This document shows, piece by piece, positions 32,741-41,032 of a DNA stretch of 47,608 nt (within the stretch, counting starts at the first letter, position 1; each line of letters starts with the position of its first letter). This stretch comes from Chitinophaga pinensis (GTDB lineage Bacteria > Bacteroidota > Bacteroidia > 2-12-FULL-35-15). The DNA is taken from NCBI GenBank assembly GCA_945879015.1, contig CAMCUO010000018.1:1-47608 (forward strand), read 5' to 3'. The notes below the pieces were generated by a model. The model was not told the DNA's origin, made no database searches, and saw nothing but the letters and a program-made list of their open reading frames with translations. Both the position numbers and the translations under genes were made by a program.

Positions 32741-33131
32741 TTAGTTAAACTTCGCCCCTTTTAATTCGGAGTCTCTTAAATAATTTATAAATCCACTAAT
32801 CATTCTACTTGTATCAAACACGAGTGAATTTAATTTTTCAAATTCTTCTTTAGTGATATATTCTAAATCGAAAGCAACATACAATTGTGCTCTTACCTCG
32901 CCTGCTGAACCTTTTGAAATTGATAAAAACTGTCTAAATTCTTTACTTCCATTTCTTTCAAACCCTTCTGCAATATTTGAAAAAATAGAAACACTTGCTC
33001 TTCTGATTTGGTCTCTCAATCCATAATCTTTACTAAATGCTCCACTATTAGAAACTTTGTATATCTCCTTAGTTAATTCACGTGCTTTTTGCCAAGTCTT
33101 GAATATCTTCGAAAGAATTAATTTTTGCCAA
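32741..33131 (-). pseudogene. Four-helix-bundle protein gene with a one-base frameshift, between inverted repeats
   Basis: The main frame gives 92 residues with LRDQIRRASVSIFSNIAEGF, a family signature. The N terminus is in another frame: a TTG at 33131 starts MAKINSFEDIQDL, and the next frame continues WQKARELTKEIYKVSNSG into it. Deleting one T (one A at 33094-33095 on the plus strand) joins them as FEDIQDWQKAREL, which matches the family. The gene lies between sufE and sufS, where it interrupts the operon. AGTCCAAAGTT (32709-32719 and 32731-32741) and AACTTTGGACT (33173-33183) flank it as perfect 11-base inverted repeats, and the stop codon lies in the repeat. Confidence 0.75.
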
Positions 33132-33190
33132 AATATTTTTTAGCTATTCTTTTCTTTTATTTAGAACATTCCAACTTTGGACTTTCCAAC

Positions 33191-34411
33191 TTATTTCAAC
33201 ATTTTAATTGCTTTTTTCAAGCCTTCAATAAAAATATCAATCTCTTCTTTAGTATTATAGAAAGCAAACGAAGCTCTTATTGCTCCTGGTATTCCATAAA
33301 AATTCATCAGAGGCTGCGTGCAATGATGTCCTGTGCGAACCGCTATTCCCAATTGATCTAGAATTGTTCCAACATCAAAAGGATGTAATCCATCAACAAC
33401 AAATGAAAGCACACTTGCTTTTTCTTTTGCAGTACCGATAATTTTTACGCCTTCAATTTTTAAAAGCGCTTCTGTTGCATACACTAATAATTCGTGTTCG
33501 TATGCAGCAATATTTTTTACTCCAATATCATTTATATAATCAATTGCCGCTGCAAGTCCAATTCCGCCTTCAATGTGTGGCGTTCCTGCTTCAAATTTTA
33601 ATGGTAGATCGGCATATTCTGTTTTTTCAAACGTAACAGTTTTTATTGTTCCTCCGCCTACTTGATAAGGTGGCAATTCATTCAACCATTTTTCTTTTCC
33701 GTAAAGAATTCCAACTCCCGTCGGACCAAAAACTTTGTGAGCACTGAACACATAAAAATCAGCACTCAATAATTGTACATCAATACTTGTATGTGGAATA
33801 GCTTGTGCACCATCCACCAGCACAGGAATGTTTTTTACATGTGCCAACGCAATTAATTCTTCAACATTATTAATTGTTCCAAGTGTGTTTGAAATATGTG
33901 TAATCGCGACAATTTTAGTTTTATCAGTCAACAATCGTTTGTATTCCGAAATAATTAATTCTCCGTTTTCATTGATTGGAATTATTTTCAGAATTGCACC
34001 TTTCTCTTCACATACCTGTTGCCAAGGCAAAATGTTAGAATGATGTTCCATTGTAGAAATCAAAACTTCATCTCCTTTGGAAATAAATTTTTTCCCAAAC
34101 GAACTTGCAACTAAATTTATAGAGTCGCTTGTTCCTCTTGTAAAAATAATTTCGTGTGCGTATTTTGCATTCAAATGTTTTTGAATAGTAGCACGAGCAT
34201 TTTCGTAAGCAACTGTAATTTCCTGACTTAAAGTATGAACTCCGCGATGAATATTTGCGTTTTGATTTCTGTAATAATTATCAATTGCATCAATCACCGA
34301 TTTCGGTTTTTGAGTAGTAGCTCCATTGTCAAAATAAATAAGCGATTTACCGTTTACTTTGCGAGAAAGTATGGGAAAATCTGCCCGTATTTTATTTATG
34401 TCAATACTCAT
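33191..34411 (-). CDS. sufS: Cysteine desulfurase SufS
   Basis: SufS takes sulfur from cysteine, with pyridoxal phosphate, for Fe-S clusters. From the ATG at 34411 the protein has 406 residues, the usual length for the SufS group (group II). The PLP lysine is in FSAHKVFGPTGVGILYG, and the catalytic Cys lies in the short RTGHHCTQPLM loop that marks SufS rather than IscS. EHHSNILPWQ is also standard. An ATG at 34438 would add nine residues. sufBCD are not in the window. Its partner SufE is downstream, behind the broken four-helix-bundle gene. Confidence 0.95.
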   Translation of the reverse strand: MSIDINKIRADFPILSRKVNGKSLIYFDNGATTQKPKSVIDAIDNYYRNQNANIHRGVHTLSQEITVAYENARATIQKHLNAKYAHEIIFTRGTSDSINLVASSFGKKFISKGDEVLISTMEHHSNILPWQQVCEEKGAILKIIPINENGELIISEYKRLLTDKTKIVAITHISNTLGTINNVEELIALAHVKNIPVLVDGAQAIPHTSIDVQLLSADFYVFSAHKVFGPTGVGILYGKEKWLNELPPYQVGGGTIKTVTFEKTEYADLPLKFEAGTPHIEGGIGLAAAIDYINDIGVKNIAAYEHELLVYATEALLKIEGVKIIGTAKEKASVLSFVVDGLHPFDVGTILDQLGIAVRTGHHCTQPLMNFYGIPGAIRASFAFYNTKEEIDIFIEGLKKAIKMLK

Positions 34412-34602
34412 TTTAGATATGGCTTTTAACTCTGTCATTTTATCGATTGTAAAGTTAAGAATAATTCTAAATAGCGGGTCTTTTGCCCTAAAATAATGTA
34501 TTTTAAAGGGTTATTATAGTATGATTTTTGTTAGAAATGGCAATCATTTTTAGAAGAAATGCCCTCATTATTATTGCTTTGTTAATTGTAAGCAGTATCA
34601 AA

Positions 34603-34630
34603 GTCCTTCTCCTTTTTCTAGGAGAAGGAC
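34603..34630. repeat. Perfect 10-bp hairpin in the sufS / nifS gap
   Basis: GTCCTTCTCC pairs with GGAGAAGGAC across TTTTTCTA. It lies between divergent genes and so is unlikely to be a terminator for either; it resembles the CTCC/GGAG repeat families at other gaps. Nothing else clear is seen in 34439-34661. Confidence 0.6.
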
Positions 34631-34661
34631 TTAGGATGAGGTATTTCCTTACTTTTACTTC

Positions 34662-35798
34662 GTGAAAACAGCCATTTATTTGGATTACAATGCTACAACA
34701 CCTGTCGATAAAGGAGTGTTAGACGCAATGTTGCCTTATTTTAGCGAAAAGTTCGGGAATGCTTCCAGTCGCACCCATTCTTTTGGCTGGATTGCAGAAG
34801 ATGCTGTTAAAATTGCTCGCCAGCAAGTTGCCGACTTAATTAATTGTTTGGAGCAGGAAGTGGTTTTTACTTCTGGTTCAACCGAGGGAATTAATCTGGC
34901 AATAAAAGGTGTTTGGGAAAATTATCAATCCAAAGGCAAACATATTATTACTGTTAAAACAGAACACAAAGCTGTTTTAGATACTTGCAAAGCACTCGAA
35001 AAAAAAGGTGCAACAATTACTTATTTGAATGTTGATAGAGAAGGAGTAATTGATTTGCAAGAATTAAAAAATGCATTAACTCCTCAAACCATTCTTGTGG
35101 CAATCATGTATGCGAATAATGAAACAGGAGTGATTCAGCCCATTAAAGAAATTGCAAATGTTGTACACACTAATAATAGTATGTTGTTTTGTGATGCAAC
35201 ACAAGTTGTTGGAAAGATAAATATTGATGTAGAAGATGAACACATTGATATCATGTGTCTCAGTGCTCATAAATTTTACGGACCGAAAGGAATTGGAGCA
35301 TTGTATATCCGTAGAAAAGATCCGCGCGTAACTTTGTTTCCACAGATAGATGGGGGAGGACACGAAAGAGGTTTACGCTCCGGAACATTAAATGTAACTG
35401 GAATTGTTGGTCTGGGAAAAGCATGTGAAATTGCAAAATTGGATATGTGGGACGATTCAGCACGCATCTCAAAATTAAGAACACGTTTAGAACAATTGCT
35501 TTGTGAACTCCCGAATACCTTTATTAATGGAAGCACAAAAAACCGACTCTTTAATACAACAAATATTTGTTTTCAAGGAAAGCGCTCCGAAACAATGATT
35601 AAAAAAATTCCAAATATTGCAGTTGCCATGGGCTCTGCTTGTACTTCTGCTGTTGCTGAACCATCTCACGTTTTAAAAGCAATGGGTTTGAGTGATGAGG
35701 ACTCATATTGCTCCATTCGTTTTAGTTTAGGAAAATATACGACAGAAGCGGAAATTAAGGAAGTAATAGAAAAAATAAAAGCTGTAGCTAATATTTGA
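34662..35798 (+). CDS. Cysteine desulfurase, IscS/NifS type
   Basis: This 378-residue PLP enzyme is a group I desulfurase. It has LDYNATTPVDKGV at the start, TSGSTEGINLAIKG, the PLP lysine in LSAHKFYGPKGIGALY, and the catalytic Cys in MGSACTSAVAEPSHVLKAMG, in the long-loop position. The start is GTG at 34662. It is followed by selD and selU on the other strand. A NifS-type enzyme can also release selenium from selenocysteine, so supply of selenium to SelD is a reasonable role, though thiolation of tRNA is the alternative. A second desulfurase (SufS) lies divergently 250 bases away. Confidence 0.93.
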   Translation: MKTAIYLDYNATTPVDKGVLDAMLPYFSEKFGNASSRTHSFGWIAEDAVKIARQQVADLINCLEQEVVFTSGSTEGINLAIKGVWENYQSKGKHIITVKTEHKAVLDTCKALEKKGATITYLNVDREGVIDLQELKNALTPQTILVAIMYANNETGVIQPIKEIANVVHTNNSMLFCDATQVVGKINIDVEDEHIDIMCLSAHKFYGPKGIGALYIRRKDPRVTLFPQIDGGGHERGLRSGTLNVTGIVGLGKACEIAKLDMWDDSARISKLRTRLEQLLCELPNTFINGSTKNRLFNTTNICFQGKRSETMIKKIPNIAVAMGSACTSAVAEPSHVLKAMGLSDEDSYCSIRFSLGKYTTEAEIKEVIEKIKAVANI

Positions 35799-35956
35799 GA
35801 CAAATAATATGCAAGAATATTTTTACATATGCTATAGGTGCAGGTGCTTGTAGAGTTAACAATGGAAAGGGCGACATTCTTGTTCCTGCCACTAAAATCA
35901 AAAAAGTAAGCACAGATGAAATTCTGGATTTAATTGAAGCTCAGGATTTATATTAA
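35795..35956 (+). CDS. Small ORF overlapping the desulfurase stop, function unknown
   Basis: The 53-residue frame starts at a TTG that overlaps the stop of the desulfurase gene (TTGA) and ends 9 bases inside the 3' end of selD on the other strand. It contains AIGAGACRVNNGKGDILVP and VSTDEILDLIEAQDLY, which reads like a real protein tail rather than random sequence: it has a glycine-rich turn, a hydrophobic strand and an amphipathic helix. It may be a short protein coupled to the desulfurase, or the remnant of a longer gene. I do not recognise the family. Confidence 0.45.
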   Translation: MRQIICKNIFTYAIGAGACRVNNGKGDILVPATKIKKVSTDEILDLIEAQDLY

Positions 35957-36985
35957 CACAATTACTTTTTTTTCCTTTTTTTTCATTTCCCCAATGGGTT
36001 GAGCAAATGCTGACATCCCTTCTATTTGAAGTAAATCTTCAAACTCATTTTTGTGATTTGGATTTATAGTAACAAGCAACCCTCCGTTTGTTTGTGGATC
36101 GCACAAGGTTAACAGCGAGTCTCCGGTTATTCCCGAAACTTTTGGATCATAGCTGCTCCAGTTTCTAAAACTATTATCGGGGACACACATTTGTGAGGTG
36201 TAGAAATTCAAATCATCAATTAAAGGAACTTTCGAATAATCAATTTCTGCTGTAACATTAGCCCCTTCAGCCATTTCAATTAAATGCCCAAGCAATCCAA
36301 ATCCTGTTACATCGGTCATTGCTGTTACATAATTTAGTTTGCCAATTTTTTCTCCTAATTTATTTAGTTGCATCATTTGTTCTGCAGCAATTCCTTTGTG
36401 TTCTACTTTTAATAATCCCTTTTTTTCTGCAGTTGTCAAAATCCCGACACCAATCTTTTTTGTGAGATAAATCAAATCACCTTCTTTAGCAGTATTGTTT
36501 TGTTTTAAATTTGTCAAATTAATAATTCCCGTTACTGCTAATCCAAAAATTGGTTCTAAGCTATCAATGCTGTGTCCACCTGCGAGCGTAATTCCTGCTT
36601 CGGCACAAATCATTCTCGCTCCGTCAATAACCTTTTGAGCAAGTTCAGGTGAAAGTTTATTAATTGGCCAACCTAAAATAGCTATTGCCAAAAGTGGTTT
36701 CCCGCCCATTGCGTAAACATCACTTATTGCATTGGCAGAAGCAATTTTCCCGAAATCTGTTGCATCATCCACAATAGGCATAAAAAAATCAGTAGTGCTG
36801 ATAATTGCCTGTCCGTTTCCGATATCATAAACCGCTGCATCATCTTTGGAACTATTTCCAACTATTAAATTCTTATCAGCAGGAGCAATAAAATTCGATT
36901 TTAAAATTTCTTCTAAAACATGAGGAGCAATTTTACAACCGCATCCCGCGCCATGCGAGTATTGTGTTAATTTAATTTCTTCCAT
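35948..36985 (-). CDS. selD: Selenide, water dikinase (selenophosphate synthetase)
   Basis: SelD makes selenophosphate from selenide and ATP. The 345 residues contain the active site HGAGCGCKI with Cys17 at the catalytic position, so this is the Cys form with no in-frame TGA. The ATP-binding GNSSKDDAAVYDIG and LAGGHSIDSLEP and TDVTGFGLLGHL are also present. It lies 122 bases from selU on the same strand, with a repeat between. The last gene of the pair may be selD. Confidence 0.97.
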   Translation of the reverse strand: MEEIKLTQYSHGAGCGCKIAPHVLEEILKSNFIAPADKNLIVGNSSKDDAAVYDIGNGQAIISTTDFFMPIVDDATDFGKIASANAISDVYAMGGKPLLAIAILGWPINKLSPELAQKVIDGARMICAEAGITLAGGHSIDSLEPIFGLAVTGIINLTNLKQNNTAKEGDLIYLTKKIGVGILTTAEKKGLLKVEHKGIAAEQMMQLNKLGEKIGKLNYVTAMTDVTGFGLLGHLIEMAEGANVTAEIDYSKVPLIDDLNFYTSQMCVPDNSFRNWSSYDPKVSGITGDSLLTLCDPQTNGGLLVTINPNHKNEFEDLLQIEGMSAFAQPIGEMKKKEKKVIVLI

Positions 36986-37107
36986 ATTGTTTACTGCAGA
37001 GGTCGCTGAGAAGGCGAGTGGTCCGCTGAGTTTTATTTTAACTTTATTTTAATATTTATACAATTTTATTTTTCTTTTTCTCTGCGGATTCTTTGCTCTC
37101 TCTGCGG
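36986..37107. repeat. Inverted CTGCGG / CCGCTGAG repeat between selD and selU
   Basis: The left part is ACTGCAGAGGTCGCTGAGAA with TGGTCCGCTGAG, and the right part is CTCTGCGGATTC and CTCTCTCTGCGGTTAAA. The ends are imperfect inverted relatives (AACCGCAGAGAGAG read in reverse). The spacer is AT-rich. It fills the whole gap. Confidence 0.6.
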
Positions 37108-38121
37108 TTAAATTTTCTTAATCGAAGTTGCAATCATTTCTGGATCTAAGTTGTGAAATTTATAATGAATGACTTTCTCTTTTTCTCTTTTTTCTTCTCC
37201 GTGCTGGTAGGTTTTGTCATAATACACCAAACAGATTTCGAATGCTGTTTTGTAATCTCCTTCTTCAATAGCTTCTACAGCGTGTTTCACATGTTGTCCG
37301 CCTAGTTTTTTCCCAATACGCTCCGTTGCAGTAATTAATTCTTCTTTTGAAAACTTTCCATATTCACGTACTAAATAATTTATTCTTTCTTCTAATGGAA
37401 GGTCAATTGAAATTACAGTAGCTTTTTTCATTTGTTCCCATAAACCATTAGGAAGACTGTTTTTTCCAATTAGTCTGCTTTCATTTTCAATCCAGCATTT
37501 TTTTTCGGGATTAATTTTAGAAAACTCAAAAGAAAGTTCATTTTCAAATTGTTCTTGTGAATTTTGTTCTTCTTCTCCTAAAGAACCAAAAGAAGAGCCT
37601 TTGTGGTGAGCCAGCTTTTCTAGATCGATGATTTGTTCGTTTTGTTTTTCAAGTTCATGAAGGATTAATGTTTTTCCTGTTCCTGTTTTTCCCCCAAGAA
37701 TCACAATATTTTTTTGTTCATTAAAACTATCTAAAACATATTTTCGATAACTTTTATATCCGCTTTTGAGAGTCAAACATTTAAAACCATAAGTTTCTAA
37801 AAACCAAGCCATGCTTGAGCTGCGCATTCCGCCTCTCCAACAATGAACCAAAAATGTTTCGCTCTTATTTAACTTAATTGCATCTTGAACAAACTGATGC
37901 AATTTCGGTCCGACAATTTCCAAACCTTTCAAAACAGCAGGTTGCTTTCCTTCTTTTTTATAAAGTGTTCCAATAATTACACGTTCTTCATTTGTGAAAA
38001 TAGGAAGATTCAATGCGCCAACAATGTGCCCTTGAGCAAATTCAGCTGGAGTACGAACATCCAGTATCGGATGTATTTCCGAAAGTTTTAAGAATTGATT
38101 TATATCTATAGGTGTCGGCAA
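37108..38121 (-). CDS. mnmH: tRNA 2-selenouridine synthase
   Basis: This enzyme (SelU/MnmH) exchanges sulfur for selenium at the wobble 2-thiouridine of some tRNAs, with a geranylated intermediate. The N-terminal rhodanese domain has the catalytic Cys94 in LVHCWRGGMRS, and the C-terminal half has a P-loop GGKTGTGKT at residues 143-151. The 337 residues agree with the family. Its partner SelD lies downstream on the same strand. The gene starts 1 base after the peptide transporter ends, so the three could form one transcript. Confidence 0.97.
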   Translation of the reverse strand: MPTPIDINQFLKLSEIHPILDVRTPAEFAQGHIVGALNLPIFTNEERVIIGTLYKKEGKQPAVLKGLEIVGPKLHQFVQDAIKLNKSETFLVHCWRGGMRSSSMAWFLETYGFKCLTLKSGYKSYRKYVLDSFNEQKNIVILGGKTGTGKTLILHELEKQNEQIIDLEKLAHHKGSSFGSLGEEEQNSQEQFENELSFEFSKINPEKKCWIENESRLIGKNSLPNGLWEQMKKATVISIDLPLEERINYLVREYGKFSKEELITATERIGKKLGGQHVKHAVEAIEEGDYKTAFEICLVYYDKTYQHGEEKREKEKVIHYKFHNLDPEMIATSIKKI

Positions 38122-38122
38122 A

Positions 38123-39622
38123 TTATTTTACCTCTTGCATCAATTTACGGACTAATGGTGAAATAGCTATCAATACAATTCCTGCAACTAATGCATAAAT
38201 AGCAAGTTGTTGATATCCGTCAGTATATAATTGTAATTTAGTAACTAAGGTTGCGTTTTCATCCGGACTCGACATTCCCGCTCCTAATAAACCTGCAGCA
38301 TATTGTCCGTATGCACTTGCCAAAAACCAAAAGCCCATCATCATTCCTGCTAATCGTTTTGGTGAAAGTTTTGTCATGATAGATAATCCGATAGGCGATA
38401 AAGCCAATTCACCAAATGTAATTACTAAGTAAGCAAGAGTGAATGCATTTAACGAAGTCTTTCCATTTTCATCAGAAAAGAATCTTGTATAATAGAAAAG
38501 ATAGAATGCGGCCGCTAAAAATAAAAATCCGATTCCGAATTTTATAACTGTGTTTGGCTCAATTTTCTTTTTCGCCATTGCTAACCAAATTAATCCAAGT
38601 ATAGGACTGAAAATAATGACAAATAAAGAGTTAGAAGTATTATTTACTATGTTAGGATTGATTTCAAAAGACAATAAATTATGGTGCAAATTATCTTGTG
38701 CGAAAAGTGCTAATGAGCCACCGCTTTGTTCGAAGAATGCCCAAAAGATTATTGAGAACAAAATGAAAATAAATGCAGCAATTAATTTCTTTTGAGCTTT
38801 TGGATCACCTTCTTTTATTGTTTCATAAATGAAATACAAGACTGCTAATGGTCCGATTGAATACATAAAGTAGTCTGTATAATCGGTGTTTTTGATCATA
38901 ATAAAGATTAATGGAATGCTCAATAATGCTCCAACGTAAACGATTATTTCTTTCGTCAATCGCTTGTTGGCAGGCAAATTTAATAAGGGTGAATTTCCGA
39001 TCGGACCCAATGATTTTCTTGTCAATAAAAAAGTGATCAGTCCCAATACCATTACAATGGCTGCAGAAAGGAATGCATAACTCCAGCCATAATCTTTACT
39101 TGTTCCTAAGTAAACACAAACAGCTCCACCAAGCAAAGCCCCAATATTAATTCCCGAATAAAATAATCCGAATCCTGCATCTCTTCTTGGGTCACCTTCT
39201 TTGTATAATTCACCAACCATTGAGGAAATGTTTGGTTTAAAAAAGCCTGTCCCAATAATTGAAAGTGTAATTCCTAAATAGAAAAACTCTTGCGGAGAAA
39301 CAGCGATTATTATATTTCCTGCAATCATCACCAATCCCCCAAACAAAAGCGACTTTTTAAATCCTAAAAATTTATCAGCAAAAATGCCGCCTATGAAAGT
39401 GAAGGCATAAACAAAAGCTTGAATGGCTCCGTATTTTAAGTTCGCATCTTTATCAGACAATGATAATCCTAAAATTTGATCGGCCATAAAAATGGTCAAT
39501 ACACCACGCATACCATAGAAACAAAAACGTTCCCACATTTCTACCAAAAACAAATACCATAATTGTTTCGGATATTTTCCTTTAAAATTCTGAATGTCTT
39601 CTAAGGTCAGTTCTTTTTCCAT
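38123..39622 (-). CDS. POT-family proton-dependent peptide transporter
   Basis: The 499-residue protein has 12 to 14 hydrophobic segments and the family motif LVEMWERFCFYGMRGVL near residues 26-42, with GxFFKPNISSMVGELY (GTGFFKPNISSM) and FYSGINIGALLGG later. It should import di- and tripeptides with protons. The family-specific KxxxERFxYYG region is changed to ERFCFYG. It lies upstream of selU. Confidence 0.94.
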   Translation of the reverse strand: MEKELTLEDIQNFKGKYPKQLWYLFLVEMWERFCFYGMRGVLTIFMADQILGLSLSDKDANLKYGAIQAFVYAFTFIGGIFADKFLGFKKSLLFGGLVMIAGNIIIAVSPQEFFYLGITLSIIGTGFFKPNISSMVGELYKEGDPRRDAGFGLFYSGINIGALLGGAVCVYLGTSKDYGWSYAFLSAAIVMVLGLITFLLTRKSLGPIGNSPLLNLPANKRLTKEIIVYVGALLSIPLIFIMIKNTDYTDYFMYSIGPLAVLYFIYETIKEGDPKAQKKLIAAFIFILFSIIFWAFFEQSGGSLALFAQDNLHHNLLSFEINPNIVNNTSNSLFVIIFSPILGLIWLAMAKKKIEPNTVIKFGIGFLFLAAAFYLFYYTRFFSDENGKTSLNAFTLAYLVITFGELALSPIGLSIMTKLSPKRLAGMMMGFWFLASAYGQYAAGLLGAGMSSPDENATLVTKLQLYTDGYQQLAIYALVAGIVLIAISPLVRKLMQEVK

Positions 39623-39638
39623 GTTGTATTATTTTTAT

Positions 39639-39667
39639 GAAAGATAGTATTTTTAATTTACAATCAA
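39639..39667 (-). promoter_or_regulatory. Candidate promoter of the peptide transporter
   Basis: On the minus strand TTG (39667-39665) is followed after 18 bases by TATCTTTC (39646-39639), seven of eight positions matching the TAnnTTTG box. It lies 17 bases before the ATG. Confidence 0.4.
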
Positions 39668-39692
39668 TTTTTGAAAACAGTGGTACCTTGTG

Positions 39693-39743
39693 TTCGACTA
39701 CGCTCAGACTGACGGTGCGAGCGTCACACTGAGCGTAGTCGAA
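39693..39743. terminator. Long perfect hairpin of the GAGCG-AGTCGA family
   Basis: TTCGACTACGCTCAG (39693-39707) pairs over 15 bases with CTGAGCGTAGTCGAA (39729-39743); TGACG/CGTCA inside can pair too. It lies 11 bases after the purT stop (minus strand) and before the transporter promoter, so it may end purT transcription. It is also the best inverted pair of a family with copies at six other gaps. Confidence 0.65.
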
Positions 39744-39754
39744 GTGCAGCATAT

Positions 39755-40921
39755 TTACTTCGATTCAACCTTTACTTCCTTCGCAATCCCAATCGCTCTC
39801 TCTTTTACTTTATTCACATCACTACCTACTTTATCATATGTTAATGCAACGGCCATTCTTCTGTACGGACGAGTTACTGGTTTTCCAAAAATGCGAATAT
39901 CACTTTGTGAATGATTCATTGCTTTGTCTAATCCAGTATATGTTGCATTCTTCCCTTCTTTATCTGCTAAAATTACTGCACTTGCACCAACTCTTTCTAA
40001 AGTGATCTCAGAAATTGGTAATCCTAAAATCGCACGGGCGTGCAATTCGAATTCTGAAAAATTTTGTGTTCCTGCTAATGTTACCATGCCTGTATCGTGC
40101 GGACGAGGAGATAATTCTGAAAAATAAACACCATCATCAGCAAGAAAAAATTCTACGCCCCATAATCCCGAACCTGTTAATGCTTTTGTAACTTGTTCAG
40201 CCATGTGTTGTGCTTCTTTTAAATGTGCTGCACTTATTTCTGCAGGTTGCCAGCTTTCCTGATAATCGCCTCGCTCTTGTCGGTGACCGATAGGTGGACA
40301 AAACAATGTCTTTCCATTTTTTTGAGTAACTGTCAACAAAGTAATTTCAGAATTAAATTTTACAAAAGCTTCTGCAATAACTTCGCTGTAGTCGCCACGT
40401 TTTCCTGCTTGTGCATAATCCCAAGCTTTTTGAATATCACTTTCTGTTTTAATAACGCTTTGTCCTTTTCCCGATGAACTCATTAGTGGTTTTACTACAC
40501 AAGGAATTCCAACTGTTTTTACAGCTGCTTCTAATTCTTCAAAACTATTAGCATATTCATACTTGGCCGTTTTTAATTTTAATTCTTTAGAAGCTAAATC
40601 GCGAATTGCTTTTCTATTCATAGTAAAGTTGGCTGCTTTTGCACTTGGCACAACTGTTATTCCTTGTTTTTCATAATCGTAAAAACGTTCGGTGCGAATG
40701 GCTTCAATTTCAGGAACAATCAAATCGGGTTTGTGTTTGGCTACTATTCTGTCAAGTTCAGTTCCATCCAACATATTAATGACTTCGCGTTCATCTGCTA
40801 CTTGTTGAGCTGGCGCATCGTTATAGGAGTCAACAGCAATTACATGTTGTCCAATTCGCTTTAATGCAATCACTAATTCTTTCCCCAGTTCGCCTGAGCC
40901 TAAGAGCATTATTTTCTTCAT
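39755..40921 (-). CDS. purT: Formate-dependent phosphoribosylglycinamide formyltransferase
   Basis: PurT uses formate and ATP to formylate glycinamide ribonucleotide, an alternative to PurN at the same step. The 388 residues form an ATP-grasp enzyme: [19 protein letters not shown] at the start, [16 protein letters not shown] near residue 145, and [26 protein letters not shown] in the catalytic region. Length and sequence are typical. PurN is also in the window, so this cell appears able to use either formyl-THF or formate. Confidence 0.97.
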   Translation of the reverse strand: MKKIMLLGSGELGKELVIALKRIGQHVIAVDSYNDAPAQQVADEREVINMLDGTELDRIVAKHKPDLIVPEIEAIRTERFYDYEKQGITVVPSAKAANFTMNRKAIRDLASKELKLKTAKYEYANSFEELEAAVKTVGIPCVVKPLMSSSGKGQSVIKTESDIQKAWDYAQAGKRGDYSEVIAEAFVKFNSEITLLTVTQKNGKTLFCPPIGHRQERGDYQESWQPAEISAAHLKEAQHMAEQVTKALTGSGLWGVEFFLADDGVYFSELSPRPHDTGMVTLAGTQNFSEFELHARAILGLPISEITLERVGASAVILADKEGKNATYTGLDKAMNHSQSDIRIFGKPVTRPYRRMAVALTYDKVGSDVNKVKERAIGIAKEVKVESK

Positions 40922-40965
40922 TTTTAATCTTTTTAAAACTATCGCAATTTAAAGGAAATTTTCTA

Positions 40966-40973
40966 TATTTTTG
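40966..40973 (+). promoter_or_regulatory. -7 promoter box before kbl
   Basis: TATTTTTG matches TAnnTTTG exactly; it lies 59 bases before the kbl ATG. A -33 TTTG is not clear at the usual distance. Confidence 0.4.
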
Positions 40974-41032
40974 TTCTGAAACGATAAACAATTATCTGAC
41001 ATCTCAATTCTCAAATCTCTTATCTATATACT

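Noticed and set aside
35948..36985. Possible selenocysteine in SelD
   Set aside because: The catalytic position is a normal Cys codon (GAGCGCK), and there is no in-frame TGA.
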